Part shown: positions 1 through 6,951 of the stretch, in pieces
Numbering within the stretch: the stretch's first letter is position 1
Layout: each line of letters opens with the position of its first letter
From: JBOFSR01 sp051651645
GTDB taxonomy: Bacteria > Spirochaetota > Spirochaetia > Treponematales > Treponemataceae
Assembly: GCA_051651645.1 (NCBI GenBank)
Contig: JBOFSR010000152.1
Location: 1 to 21,535 of the forward strand
Direction: 5' to 3'
DNA length: 21,535 nt
Program-made: the position numbers and the translations under genes
The notes under the pieces: model-generated
The model's database searches: none
Told to the model about the DNA's origin: nothing
Seen by the model: the letters and a program-made list of their open reading frames with translations, nothing else

Positions 1-1395
1 CAAGCTCCGTGCTGCAATAAGGTGAGCAAAAAGACCTATAACAACTTTATCGAAGAAATTAGCCGTCTACTTGAGGGCGAAGATACTGCAACGCAAAAAA
101 AAATTGAAAAAGACATGAAGGCTGCGGCAAAAAACCTTCAATTTGAAAAGGCCGCTCGTCTTCGTGACGGATTGTCGGCACTGAAGCTTTTGTATTCGCA
201 AAATAGCGTGGAGGATTTTGACCCTGAAGGGCGCGATTACATTGCATTTGCTGCGGAGGGAACGCTGGTAACCTTTGCTATTTTAAAAATGCGACACGGC
301 AAATTGATTGCACGCGATATTTATCGTCTGCGCAGTTTGAATAGCGAGGATGAGCTTTTGAATGAATTTTTGCTTGCGTATTATGTTGAAAAAAGTTTAA
401 TTCCACCGAGCATTTTTGTGCAAAGTGAGGATAGCTTGCAATTAACAAAATCCTTTTTTGAGCAAACCTTTGATGCACAGGTAAATATTTATTGCATTTC
501 TGCCTCGCTTGAACACGCAAAACGTCATCAGGCTGCAATTTTAATGGCTCAGCAAAATGCTCTTGAAGACATAAAACGGCGAATCCGTGAACGGGGAGAC
601 ACCGCGGCAATGGAAGAATTGATGAAATTGCTGAACCTTGCGCATCTTCCCGTGCGAATTGAGGGCTTTGACATTGCCCATTTGCACGGAAAATTCCCTG
701 TGGCCAGTTTAATTTCATTTTATAACGGAAATCCTGATAAAAAAGGATACCGAATGTTCCGTCTTAAGACAACTGAGGGAATTATTGATGACTTTGCCTC
801 GATGCGTGAGGTTGCACACCGTCGATATAGCCGTATTTTAAGCGAACAAAGCGAATTCCCTGATCTAATTTTAATCGATGGCGGGATTGGGCAAGTAAAT
901 GCGGTCGATGAAGTTCTTAATGATTTGGGTTTGACAATTCCGATTGTGGGGCTTGCAAAGCAGGATGAGCAATTGTATGTACCACATAATTCAACGCCGA
1001 TTCAGCTGCCAAAGCGAAGCGACGCCTTGCGACTTTTGCAACGGGTGCGAGATGAAACACATCGATTTGCAACGACACGTAATCAACGCCTGCGAACAAA
1101 AGAAAATACATATTTGACCTTTGAGAACATTCCTAATGTTGGCAAGGTGCGGGCAAAGCAATTGCTTGACACCTTTGAGAGCCTTGAAAACCTCGCCGTT
1201 GCCGAGCCGAAAGCCGTGTATTCTGTCGCCCATTGCTCAGAGCAACAAGCACGAGAAATTATTGAAAGTGCACAGTTTTTGCATAATCAGCGTAAACTGA
1301 GCGAAAAAACGCACAAAAAAGACAATCGCATTCCCAAAGCGGACAAAAACCTTTCAAACCTTGCAGAACAAGCCCTAAAAGGAAAGTATGAATAG
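1..1395 (+). CDS. uvrC: UvrC, excinuclease ABC subunit C (3' part, start outside window)
   Basis: UvrC makes the two incisions flanking bulky DNA lesions in nucleotide excision repair, acting with UvrA and UvrB. The reading frame is open from base 1 and reads QAPCCNK before a GTG at 22; this matches the APC segment that precedes the UVR region in UvrC, so the GTG is internal and the gene is cut by the window edge. Numbering from the GTG: UVR (UvrB-binding) motif about residues 27-57; RNase H-like 3' endonuclease domain about 210-350, with GFDIAH (215-220), ILIDGG (283-288) and RDETHRFA (343-350); helix-hairpin-helix around 368-416 (NIPNVGKVRAKQLL). The N-terminal GIY-YIG domain lies outside. 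The last ~40 residues are a lysine-rich tail. It converges on the CapA gene with only 23 bases between stop codons and no terminator hairpin visible there. Confidence 0.95.
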   Translation, partial: QAPCCNKVSKKTYNNFIEEISRLLEGEDTATQKKIEKDMKAAAKNLQFEKAARLRDGLSALKLLYSQNSVEDFDPEGRDYIAFAAEGTLVTFAILKMRHGKLIARDIYRLRSLNSEDELLNEFLLAYYVEKSLIPPSIFVQSEDSLQLTKSFFEQTFDAQVNIYCISASLEHAKRHQAAILMAQQNALEDIKRRIRERGDTAAMEELMKLLNLAHLPVRIEGFDIAHLHGKFPVASLISFYNGNPDKKGYRMFRLKTTEGIIDDFASMREVAHRRYSRILSEQSEFPDLILIDGGIGQVNAVDEVLNDLGLTIPIVGLAKQDEQLYVPHNSTPIQLPKRSDALRLLQRVRDETHRFATTRNQRLRTKENTYLTFENIPNVGKVRAKQLLDTFESLENLAVAEPKAVYSVAHCSEQQAREIIESAQFLHNQRKLSEKTHKKDNRIPKADKNLSNLAEQALKGKYE

Positions 1396-1418
1396 TCGTC
1401 TTTGCGAGGGTAAATCAC

Positions 1419-2558
1419 CTAATCAACGTTTTTTATACTGCCTTTTATGTTGCTCATCAAATCGAATCGCTGATAATAATACTCCTGTAGCGTTGGAGAA
1501 AGGCTTTTAATAAAGTCTTCTGTAAAGCGCTTTACTACCACATTTTTTGCAGCGTCAACATAATTTGTAACAGGGATCTCTGTCAAGTTGTCAAAAAATA
1601 TTTTCCCATCCTCTTTTCTTGCGGCAACTTGCAGTAAAATTGCGTCCCCTGTATATTCACGTATTGCAGCAGGATTGCCCATATTAAGCGTATAGCGTTG
1701 CCCAGAAATAAAATTCCCCATTGAGTACATAATAAATTTGTCGCCCTTTGTCGGACTTTTTATCAACTCCCATTCTTGCATAACGTGCGGATGGCTTGCC
1801 CACACAATATCAACTCCGCAATCAAGCAATTCATAAAAATACTTTTTCCGTGCATTTGTTACTTCCAAAACATACTCAGGCTCTTCAACATGCACTGCCA
1901 AAATGAAAAAATCAACGTCATTTTCTGCCCTAATTTGCTTTAACTCCTCTTTGAATTTAGAACGAGCTTGCGGACGCGTGGGAACATAGTTGATATATTT
2001 TGCACTTTCGCCGTAGGCATTAAAAAACTCGCTTATGCCTAAAAAAAGGATTTTGAAGTTATTCTTCTCAATTATCGTGTATGAAAGCGGTGCGTTCGGG
2101 TTTTTATTCAGTCCAGAGTGATGAATGCCACTTTTTGCCGCCGTATTAAAAAACTCGAGGGTTTGATGAATTGAATCAATGCCCTGATCGTTGCTGTGAT
2201 TATTTGCAAGTGTAAACGCGTCAAAACCTGCCGCAATTGCAGCTTCTGCATACGGAGGCTGAACGTTAAAACTGGGGTAGGTTTCATAGAGCTTTGTTTT
2301 GTCAACAGGCGTTTCAAAGTTTGCAAAAGATAAATCATCGCGTGTAAGGATTTGTCGCACGTCATCATAAATTATATTGTAATCCTTCATGCGAGAATTT
2401 ACAGAATGACTCATAATATCGCCTGCAAACGTTAGCGTTAGGGACTTTTTTTTTGCCGACTTTGGCGCTTGCCCTTGTTGATTTTTGGGAGCAGAAACGC
2501 AGGAAAGCACAAAGAAACTACAACATACTAAAATAAAATAAACCGATTTAGAATTCAT
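1419..2558 (-). CDS. CapA-family (PGA_cap) metallophosphatase-like lipoprotein
   Basis: 379 aa, exported lipoprotein: hydrophobic signal at residues 5-19 followed by a lipobox VLSC with Cys20 as the probable lipidated residue. The mature part is a PGA_cap/CapA domain, a calcineurin-like metallophosphatase fold first linked to poly-gamma-glutamate capsule synthesis. Visible motifs are FAGDIM (44-49), NFET (80-83), NNHSNDQG (119-126), an AVHVEE segment where many relatives have HWG, SHPHV, and SMGNF. No pgsB/pgsC or capBC neighbours occur, so a capsule role is not supported; the family also occurs as a stand-alone envelope enzyme of unknown substrate. Only ATG fits the signal peptide, and no Shine-Dalgarno precedes it; a perfect TATAAT ends 6 bases before it (see the promoter entry). 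Specific substrate unknown. Confidence 0.85.
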   Translation of the reverse strand: MNSKSVYFILVCCSFFVLSCVSAPKNQQGQAPKSAKKKSLTLTFAGDIMSHSVNSRMKDYNIIYDDVRQILTRDDLSFANFETPVDKTKLYETYPSFNVQPPYAEAAIAAGFDAFTLANNHSNDQGIDSIHQTLEFFNTAAKSGIHHSGLNKNPNAPLSYTIIEKNNFKILFLGISEFFNAYGESAKYINYVPTRPQARSKFKEELKQIRAENDVDFFILAVHVEEPEYVLEVTNARKKYFYELLDCGVDIVWASHPHVMQEWELIKSPTKGDKFIMYSMGNFISGQRYTLNMGNPAAIREYTGDAILLQVAARKEDGKIFFDNLTEIPVTNYVDAAKNVVVKRFTEDFIKSLSPTLQEYYYQRFDLMSNIKGSIKNVD

Positions 2559-2564
2559 TTTACG

Positions 2565-2593
2565 ATTATATGATTAATCCTAAAAATCTGCAA
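2565..2593 (-). promoter_or_regulatory. Candidate sigma-70 promoter of the CapA-family gene (leaderless)
   Basis: On the minus strand TTGCAG (2593-2588), a 17-base spacer and a perfect TATAAT (2570-2565) precede the ATG at 2558. The -10 box ends 6 bases before the start codon, so a start site 7 bases downstream would fall on the A of ATG. Together with the missing Shine-Dalgarno this predicts a leaderless mRNA. The -35 matches consensus in 3 of 6 positions. Confidence 0.5.
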
Positions 2594-2683
2594 TCTCCAT
2601 TTTGTCATATTTTTGCCTTCGTTTATTCGTATGCTTGAAAACCTTACATAGGCTGCGCACAACGTCATACATCAGCTGCGCAT

Positions 2684-2725
2684 AAAAAAAAGAAGGCTAG
2701 ATGTCTTTCTAGGCTCCTTTTTTTT
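2684..2725. terminator. Bidirectional rho-independent terminator
   Basis: An 18-base left arm (2684-2701: eight A, then GAAGGCTAGA) pairs with the right arm (2708-2725: TCTAGGCTCC, then eight T) around the loop TGTCTT, with 16 of 18 positions paired (mismatches at 2693/2716 and 2696/2713). Each strand ends in a run of eight T after the hairpin, so it can terminate in both directions. Read on the minus strand it lies 112 bases after the nuclease stop codon and would insulate the CapA gene. The rest of the 2559-2836 gap holds the CapA promoter, a direct repeat of GCTGCGCA (2652-2659 and 2675-2682), and a weak hairpin with ACGAGG/CCTCGT arms (2772-2806); no gene is visible. Confidence 0.6.
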
Positions 2726-2836
2726 GTTAGAGGTTTAGTATTTCGCTACCCGCCCAAAAGAGAGGGTTTAGACGAGGTTTATCGTTAATAACCTTTAATC
2801 CCTCGTATTTATTGAACAACAGTAAATTACACTATT

Positions 2837-3823
2837 TTATTCGTTGCAATACTCATTAAGTACTTCTTCAAGTTGCTTTAGTGTAGTAAAAAAGCTTTCA
2901 ATGTCAAAGTTCCCATTCTCGTCTACCTTAAAAGCATTTTGAACAATAGCAAGGGTTGAACTTGACCCTGCTCGATACGTATTGGGTTTTGTGAGTACTA
3001 ATCCCTTATTCTTTGCAATCGGCTTCATTTCTTTTATCATCTGATATAAGGTATCAACTCTTTTATCCCACTCTGTAATTTTTAGAACTAGCTTTATTCC
3101 ATGTTTAAAAGCATTCTCTATTTGTATGTAAATTTTGCCTCTCTCTTTTTTCTCCCGCCAATGATACCAAAAACCAAGAAATCCTCCTGTTTTATTAGAC
3201 ACATGGCGCCAATCAGTCCATTCTGAAATATGCTCTTGTATTTTCAAATAAAAGCCTTGTCCTGCTCTATGGCTGGATGTAAGTTTTTCAAAGTTATGGT
3301 AAAGATTTGTTTGCTTTTCAATTTCTGCCAGATAGCTATGAAAATCACATATAATATCATTCGTGTTTTGTCGCTTGTCCAGAATCTCTAATACTTCCTT
3401 GCGTCCGATAATAGAATATCCCTTTTCTTTTACTTTTTTTAATGTTAAAGCACTCTCATTACCTGTTTTTAAATATATGAAAACAAGCTTATGAGAATTG
3501 CCATAATATTCTTGTACAGTTTCTTTGTATCGCTCAAGTTGGTTAGAATGCTCTTTTGTATTCGTTTTGTCTTCTATACAAATAAAGTATTCATCATTAA
3601 TAATAGCCTTAATATCAATATTCTTCCATTGTCTCTCTGCTTTTACACTTGTGATTGGATACTGGGCATTTTGCCCAATTAAAAGCCGAACAAAATCTTT
3701 TGCTGTTTCATGTAATACCATATCTGATTTATGTTTATCATCAGCCCATTGCAGAAGCCAAGTAAAGAATGCATCTTGTGACAGTTCTTTTGTGGCAAGT
3801 TTAAAAATGTTTGGTTTGTTCAT
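2837..3823 (-). CDS. PD-(D/E)xK superfamily nuclease, orphan
   Basis: 328 aa, cytoplasmic, no signal or membrane segments. The N-terminal half resembles the PD-(D/E)xK nuclease group annotated as PDDEXK_4: a start of FKLATKELSQDAFFTWLLQW (7-26), then Asp70 in KNIDIKAI, a beta strand ending IEDK with Glu84 and Lys86 as the ExK pair, and QLERY (95-99), the helix usually following the active site. The C-terminal ~150 residues (FYLKIQEHISEW, GFLGFWYHW, GKIYIQIEN) look like a DNA-binding or substrate-recognition part but I do not recognise them. No methylase, helicase or other restriction partner is nearby. ATG at 3823 is the only usable start in frame (TAA upstream); it lacks a clear Shine-Dalgarno and is overlapped by a 29-codon frame (3890-3801). 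Likely roles are defence against foreign DNA or nucleic acid processing; undecided. Confidence 0.75.
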   Translation of the reverse strand: MNKPNIFKLATKELSQDAFFTWLLQWADDKHKSDMVLHETAKDFVRLLIGQNAQYPITSVKAERQWKNIDIKAIINDEYFICIEDKTNTKEHSNQLERYKETVQEYYGNSHKLVFIYLKTGNESALTLKKVKEKGYSIIGRKEVLEILDKRQNTNDIICDFHSYLAEIEKQTNLYHNFEKLTSSHRAGQGFYLKIQEHISEWTDWRHVSNKTGGFLGFWYHWREKKERGKIYIQIENAFKHGIKLVLKITEWDKRVDTLYQMIKEMKPIAKNKGLVLTKPNTYRAGSSSTLAIVQNAFKVDENGNFDIESFFTTLKQLEEVLNEYCNE

Positions 3824-3890
3824 TGTTCTTTGTCTTAGAATAGTAGTGTGATAATTTGTCCATTACAAGAAACAGATCTCTGACAGTCAT
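3801..3890 (-). CDS. Possible 29-aa upstream peptide overlapping the nuclease start
   Basis: ATG at 3890 opens a 29-codon frame (starts MTVRDLFLVMDKL, stop TAA 3803-3801) that runs through the nuclease start codon in another frame. AAGGAG lies upstream, 12 bases from the ATG, a little too far for an ideal ribosome site, while the nuclease itself has none. It could be a translational coupler or may be chance; no homology is recognised. Confidence 0.2.
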   Translation of the reverse strand: MTVRDLFLVMDKLSHYYSKTKNNEQTKHF

Positions 3891-3941
3891 TACTAAAACA
3901 ATCTCCTTAAAACAGTATTTTGTATAAAATAGATCTTGCCA

Positions 3942-3970
3942 AGTGTAATCGTAATATTTGGAGCTGTCAA
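3942..3970 (-). promoter_or_regulatory. Candidate sigma-70 promoter of the nuclease gene
   Basis: On the minus strand a perfect TTGACA (3970-3965), a 17-base spacer and TACACT (3947-3942; 4 of 6) point toward the nuclease gene, about 120 bases before its ATG. It starts 41 bases outside the 23-bp tandem array, which therefore lies just upstream of this promoter. A second weaker pair (TTGGCA, 17 bases, AATACT) overlaps downstream. Confidence 0.45.
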
Positions 3971-4010
3971 GCGATTATAGCGGAACCTCCTTACGAATTA
4001 AAGAGGTAAG

Positions 4011-4353
4011 TCTACCCTAGTAATGGCGAGGGGTCTACCCTAGTAATGGCGAGGGATCTACCCTAGTAATGGCGAGGGATCTACCCTAGTAAAGGCGAGG
4101 GGTCTACCCTAGTAATGGCGAGACGTCTACCCTAGTAAAGGCGAGACGTCTACCCTAGTAAAGGCGAGACGTCTACCCTAGTAAAGGCGAGACGTCTACC
4201 CTAGTAAAGGCGAGACATGCCACCCTAGTAATGGTGAGACATGCCACCCTAGTAAGGGGGCAACGTTCCAGCAAGTAAGGGGGGAAGGCTTGAGCTAGTA
4301 AGGGGGTAACGTTCCAGCAAGTAAGGGGGCAACGCTTGAACTAGTAAGGGGGG
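4011..4353. repeat. 23-bp tandem array, 15 units (minisatellite)
   Basis: The core GTAA, mostly in TAGTAA followed by GG, recurs at 4020, 4043, 4066, 4089, 4112, 4135, 4158, 4181, 4204, 4228, 4252, 4275, 4298, 4321 and 4344: steps of 23 bases, except two of 24. Three dialects follow in order: units beginning TCTACCCTAGTAAWGGCGAG then GGR (4011-4102); the same with ACG or ACA at the end (4103-4217), two variants starting TGCCACCCTAG; and G-rich units with GTAAGGGGG (4252-4343), where two types alternate (AACGTTCCAGCAA against CTTGAGCTA/CTTGAACTA) giving a 46-bp higher-order period. Units are contiguous, so this is not a CRISPR. The period is not a multiple of three and the units contain TAG TAA, so it is not coding. 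Confidence 0.95.
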
Positions 4354-4440
4354 CTTACAAGCGGCTTTTGCAAGCAGCGCTTACTAGCAGCTTTTGCAAG
4401 CAGCGCTTACTAGCAGCTTTTGTAAGCAGCGCTTACTAGC
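4353..4440. repeat. 26-bp hairpin-rich tandem array, 3.4 units
   Basis: Units start GCTTACTAGCAGCTTTTG and end in CAAGCAGC or TAAGCAGC: 4353-4378 (variant GCTTACAAGCGG), 4379-4404, 4405-4430 and a partial 4431-4440. GTAAGC (4422-4427) pairs with GCTTAC on either side (4405-4410 or 4431-4436), giving alternative hairpins; GCAAGC in other units pairs with one mismatch. The CTTACTAG core is the reverse complement of the CTAGTAAG core of the adjoining 23-bp array, so the two arrays face each other; the junction GTAAGGGGGGCTTAC is itself an inverted repeat. Confidence 0.9.
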
Positions 4441-4446
4441 ATAGAC

Positions 4447-4553
4447 AAGGGAGGTTTTCTGTGTTAAAATTAAGCGAATTAAGGAAATCTCCTTTAATTT
4501 GTCCCTTTTAACGATCTTAAGATTAAGAATCTTAAGATTAAGAATCTTAAGAA
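4447..4553 (+). promoter_or_regulatory. Candidate ilvB leader/attenuator region
   Basis: Region between the repeats and ilvB. GGAGGTTTTC (4450-4459) can pair with GAAATCTCC (4484-4492), hiding the leader-peptide ribosome site; AAGGGA (4447-4452) can alternatively pair with TCCCTT (4502-4507). Behind the leader stop codon lies a 15-bp unit ATCTTAAGATTAAGA at 4514-4528 and 4529-4543 plus a partial copy (4544-4553). Each contains the palindrome TCTTAAGA, and CTTAAGATT/AATCTTAAG arms allow copy 1 with 2 or copy 2 with 3 to pair. No T-run follows, so a classical terminator is not visible; the palindromes could instead be operator sites. A weak promoter (TTAAGA 4538-4543, 18 bases, TATGTA 4562-4567) overlaps them. 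No T-box consensus is seen. Confidence 0.4.
4461..4511 (+). CDS. Candidate leader peptide for ilvB (MLKLSELRKSPLICPF)
   Basis: A 16-codon frame starting GTG at 4461 and ending TAA at 4511. GGGAGG (4449-4454) lies 6 bases before the start, the best ribosome binding site in this intergenic region. Four of 16 codons are TTA (Leu) and one is Ile (ATT); leucine-rich leaders upstream of acetolactate synthase genes are classical attenuation devices. It is followed at once by three copies of a palindrome that can pair in two exclusive ways. No homology is expected for such a short peptide, and no promoter upstream of it was found, so it is a candidate. Confidence 0.45.
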   Translation: MLKLSELRKSPLICPF

Positions 4554-4598
4554 CCTGCAACTATGTAAAATCGAACGATACCATGCGAGGATGAATGT

Positions 4599-6293
4599 AT
4601 GAATATAACGGGAGCACAAATTGTTATTGAATGCTTAAAAGAGCAACAAATCACTACGGTTTTTGGTTATCCGGGTGGCACCATTTTAAATATTTATGAC
4701 GAGCTTTACAAGCAACGCGAGGCAATCACGCATATTTTAACCTCTCATGAGCAGGGGGCGGTTCATGCTGCCGATGGCTATAGTCGCTCTAGTGGCAAAG
4801 TTGGCGTTGTGCTTGCAACAAGCGGGCCCGGTGCTACTAATCTTGTTACGGGAATTGCTACGGCGTACATGGATTCTGTTCCTCTTGTGGCGATTACGTG
4901 TAATGTGCCGTCGCACCTTTTGGCAAAAGACAGCTTTCAAGAAGTTGATATTCTTGGCATAACCATGTCCATTACCAAGCATAATTACATCGTTCGCACG
5001 GTTGAGGAATTAGCTCAAACGATTCGTGAAGCCTTTGCCATTGCAAAAAGTGGTCGCTGTGGCCCTGTTTTGATTGATATTCCTAAAGAAATAACTGCTC
5101 TAAAGACGGATTTTACCCCTATGAAACTGCCTGATCTCGATTTAGCCTTTGAGCGATTTACCAAAGTCACGCTCCCCTGCACGCAGGAAATTGAGAGTGC
5201 GGCAGATCTTATTAACAAGTCAAAAAAGCCGCTCTTGTATGTTGGCGGTGGGGTTGTTGCAGCGAATGCCTCGCAGCAGGTTTTAGAGCTGGCAGAAAAA
5301 ATCAATGCGCCTGTTGCCGTTAGCTTGATGGGAAAGTCCGCGTTTTCTTCAAAGCATGATTTATGCTGTGGACTGATTGGAATGCACGGAACAAAGGCGG
5401 CAAATACGGCGGTAAATCAGTGTGATTTATTGATTGTTCTGGGGGCGCGGTTTTCTGATCGGGTGATTTCTGATGCAAAGAAGTTTGCCTCGCAATGCAA
5501 AATCCTACAAATTGATATAGATCCTGCTGAGGTGAATAAGAATATTCGTGTGTTTTTATCGCTGTCGGGTGACGCAAAACAAATCCTTGCAAAGATAAAT
5601 CCTCTGCTTACTAAGCGTAGCTGTGATGAGTGGAATGCAAAAGTCCTTGAGTGGAAAGAACATATTCCGTCTATGTATTGCAAAGACCTTGCCTTACATC
5701 CAAAGTTTGTGTGCGAGAAAATTGCTGAAACGGTGGGCGAGGATGCTTTTATTACAACGGAAGTGGGGCAGCATCAAATGTGGACGGCGCAGTTTTATCC
5801 GTTTGTTAAAGAGCGCACCTTTATCACATCGGGGGGGCTTGGCACAATGGGGTTTGGTACGGGGGCGGCAATGGGCGTTCAGGCGGCAAACCCGAATGCC
5901 GTTGTGGTGCATATTGCAGGCGATGGCTCTTTTCGGATGAATTGTAATGAGCTTTCAACGATTGAGTATTATAAGTTGCCTATTATAATTATTGTGGTAA
6001 ATAATGGAACGCTTGGGATGGTGAGGCAGTGGCAATCGCTGTTTTATGGAAAGCGCTATTCTTCAACGACACTTGATCGTGGGCCAGACTTTGTTAAGCT
6101 TGCACACGCGTATGGTATTCAAGGGTTTAAGGCAACTAACGAAGGCGAGTTTGCAGCGGCGTTACAAGAAGCTGTTTCAAAAAGAAAGCCTTCTTTAATT
6201 GAGGCAACAATCAGCATGGATGAATTTGTCTTACCGATGGTTCCTGCAGGCAAACCAATCGATGAATTAATGCTTGACGTATCAATTGACTAG
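4599..6293 (+). CDS. ilvB: Acetolactate synthase large (catalytic) subunit
   Basis: 564 aa, the usual length. Condenses two pyruvate, or pyruvate and 2-oxobutyrate, in valine, leucine and isoleucine synthesis; cytoplasmic, ThDP-, Mg- and FAD-dependent. Catalytic Glu51 sits in TSHEQGAVHAADGYSR; GYPGG (23-27), TSGPGATNL and DSFQEVDILGI with KHNY mark the FAD-type biosynthetic enzyme; the ThDP/Mg motif is GDGSFRMN through NNGTLGMVRQWQ in the C-terminal third. ATG 4599 is chosen because GAGG lies 8 bases upstream and the protein start MNITGAQIVIECL fits the family; an ATG at 4591 is in another frame and stops after three codons. It stands alone: the next gene is convergent, and no ilvN regulatory subunit, ilvC or ilvD follows. 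A putative leader peptide and palindromes precede it. Confidence 0.95.
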   Translation: MNITGAQIVIECLKEQQITTVFGYPGGTILNIYDELYKQREAITHILTSHEQGAVHAADGYSRSSGKVGVVLATSGPGATNLVTGIATAYMDSVPLVAITCNVPSHLLAKDSFQEVDILGITMSITKHNYIVRTVEELAQTIREAFAIAKSGRCGPVLIDIPKEITALKTDFTPMKLPDLDLAFERFTKVTLPCTQEIESAADLINKSKKPLLYVGGGVVAANASQQVLELAEKINAPVAVSLMGKSAFSSKHDLCCGLIGMHGTKAANTAVNQCDLLIVLGARFSDRVISDAKKFASQCKILQIDIDPAEVNKNIRVFLSLSGDAKQILAKINPLLTKRSCDEWNAKVLEWKEHIPSMYCKDLALHPKFVCEKIAETVGEDAFITTEVGQHQMWTAQFYPFVKERTFITSGGLGTMGFGTGAAMGVQAANPNAVVVHIAGDGSFRMNCNELSTIEYYKLPIIIIVVNNGTLGMVRQWQSLFYGKRYSSTTLDRGPDFVKLAHAYGIQGFKATNEGEFAAALQEAVSKRKPSLIEATISMDEFVLPMVPAGKPIDELMLDVSID

Positions 6294-6350
6294 GTGATGT
6301 TGTTATAAAGTGTGAATGTGAGGTTTTGTGTAGAGTAATTGCGAGCTGAC

Positions 6351-6788
6351 TTAGGAGTTAGCGGACAGTTTTTTGTTTCCAATTGTCATGGCAGAAATTG
6401 TTTGTCTCCACTCGGGTTTTTTATCTCGTTCTTCCCATTCGATTACTCTTTTGATGGTGAAGCGTCGTAAGTCGTGAATGTTTTCAAAGTGAATGACACC
6501 AAACCGACCTTGCCCAATGTAGGTGATTTTCTCATTAGCCGCAAGTTGTTCGGCTCCCTGTAAAAATCGCAAAATACAATCAAAGTGAGCAGGCCCACCT
6601 GTTTGCTTATCGGTTAATGCACTTGTTATATCTTGAATAATTTCGCCGCACTTAGCACAAACAACCTTGGGATAATTAATCCGTCGGATAACTGGCTCTG
6701 GAGCCGCGCGTTTGTGGTGTGTGTTATTTTTACTTCCCTGTTTTTTCTTAAATCGTTGCGGTTCGCGTGACGGATTTTGGTCTCTCAT
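6351..6788 (-). CDS. Hypothetical basic protein with CxxC...HxxC zinc-ribbon-like motif
   Basis: 145 aa from ATG 6788, chosen over a TTG ten codons upstream because AAGGAAG precedes the ATG at good spacing and the TTG would overlap the preceding gene. The first ~40 residues are basic and low in complexity (KKKQGSKNNTHHKR), likely disordered or nucleic-acid binding. Cys44/Cys47 (CAKC) and His68/Cys71 (HFDC) could bind a metal. The remainder (ITYIGQGRFGVIHFEN, RFTIKRVIEWEE) looks like a small mixed alpha/beta domain that I cannot assign. It ends the HD-GYP/YraN operon, one base after the stop codon of the 53-aa gene. Function unknown. Confidence 0.75.
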   Translation of the reverse strand: MRDQNPSREPQRFKKKQGSKNNTHHKRAAPEPVIRRINYPKVVCAKCGEIIQDITSALTDKQTGGPAHFDCILRFLQGAEQLAANEKITYIGQGRFGVIHFENIHDLRRFTIKRVIEWEERDKKPEWRQTISAMTIGNKKLSANS

Positions 6789-6789
6789 A

Positions 6790-6951
6790 TTACTTCCTTG
6801 TTTTGAGGTGATTTTCAACTATTCGAGTGCTTAACACTTGAGCAATTCGTTGAATTGCCCCATCAATATAACAGCCATCTTGAATTTTAGCACGTAAGGC
6901 TAAAATCTCTGGTGATATTGCTGAGGTTGAATTTTTCGCTAACGGAATCAT
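6790..6951 (-). CDS. 53-aa small protein, weakly FlgM-like
   Basis: Start ATG 6951 overlaps the YraN stop (ATGA), with GGAG 5 bases upstream, and the stop TAA (6792-6790) is one base before the ATG of the next gene, so the frame is tightly fitted into the operon. The sequence begins MIPLAKNSTSAISPEILALR and contains KIQDGCYIDGAIQRIAQVL (residues 22-40). A helix, a GxY turn and an IA..L helix recall the C-terminal sigma-28-binding part of FlgM anti-sigma factors, but spacing differs by a residue and the protein is short. It may be an anti-sigma-like regulator; resemblance is weak. Real gene: likely; function: open. Confidence 0.6.
   Translation of the reverse strand: MIPLAKNSTSAISPEILALRAKIQDGCYIDGAIQRIAQVLSTRIVENHLKTRK

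Noticed and set aside
22..1395. Complete gene starting at GTG 22
   Set aside because: The frame is open to base 1 and the preceding residues (QAPCCNK) fit UvrC, so this is an internal codon of a truncated gene.
4011..4440. CRISPR array
   Set aside because: The 23- and 26-base units are contiguous with no unique spacers, and no cas genes are present.
4447..4598. T-box riboswitch upstream of ilvB
   Set aside because: No T-box sequence or terminator with a T-run can be seen; a leader peptide explains the region better.
6789..6818. TTG start of the zinc-ribbon-like gene
   Set aside because: It overlaps the 53-aa gene and lacks a ribosome site, while ATG 6788 has AAGGAAG at good spacing.
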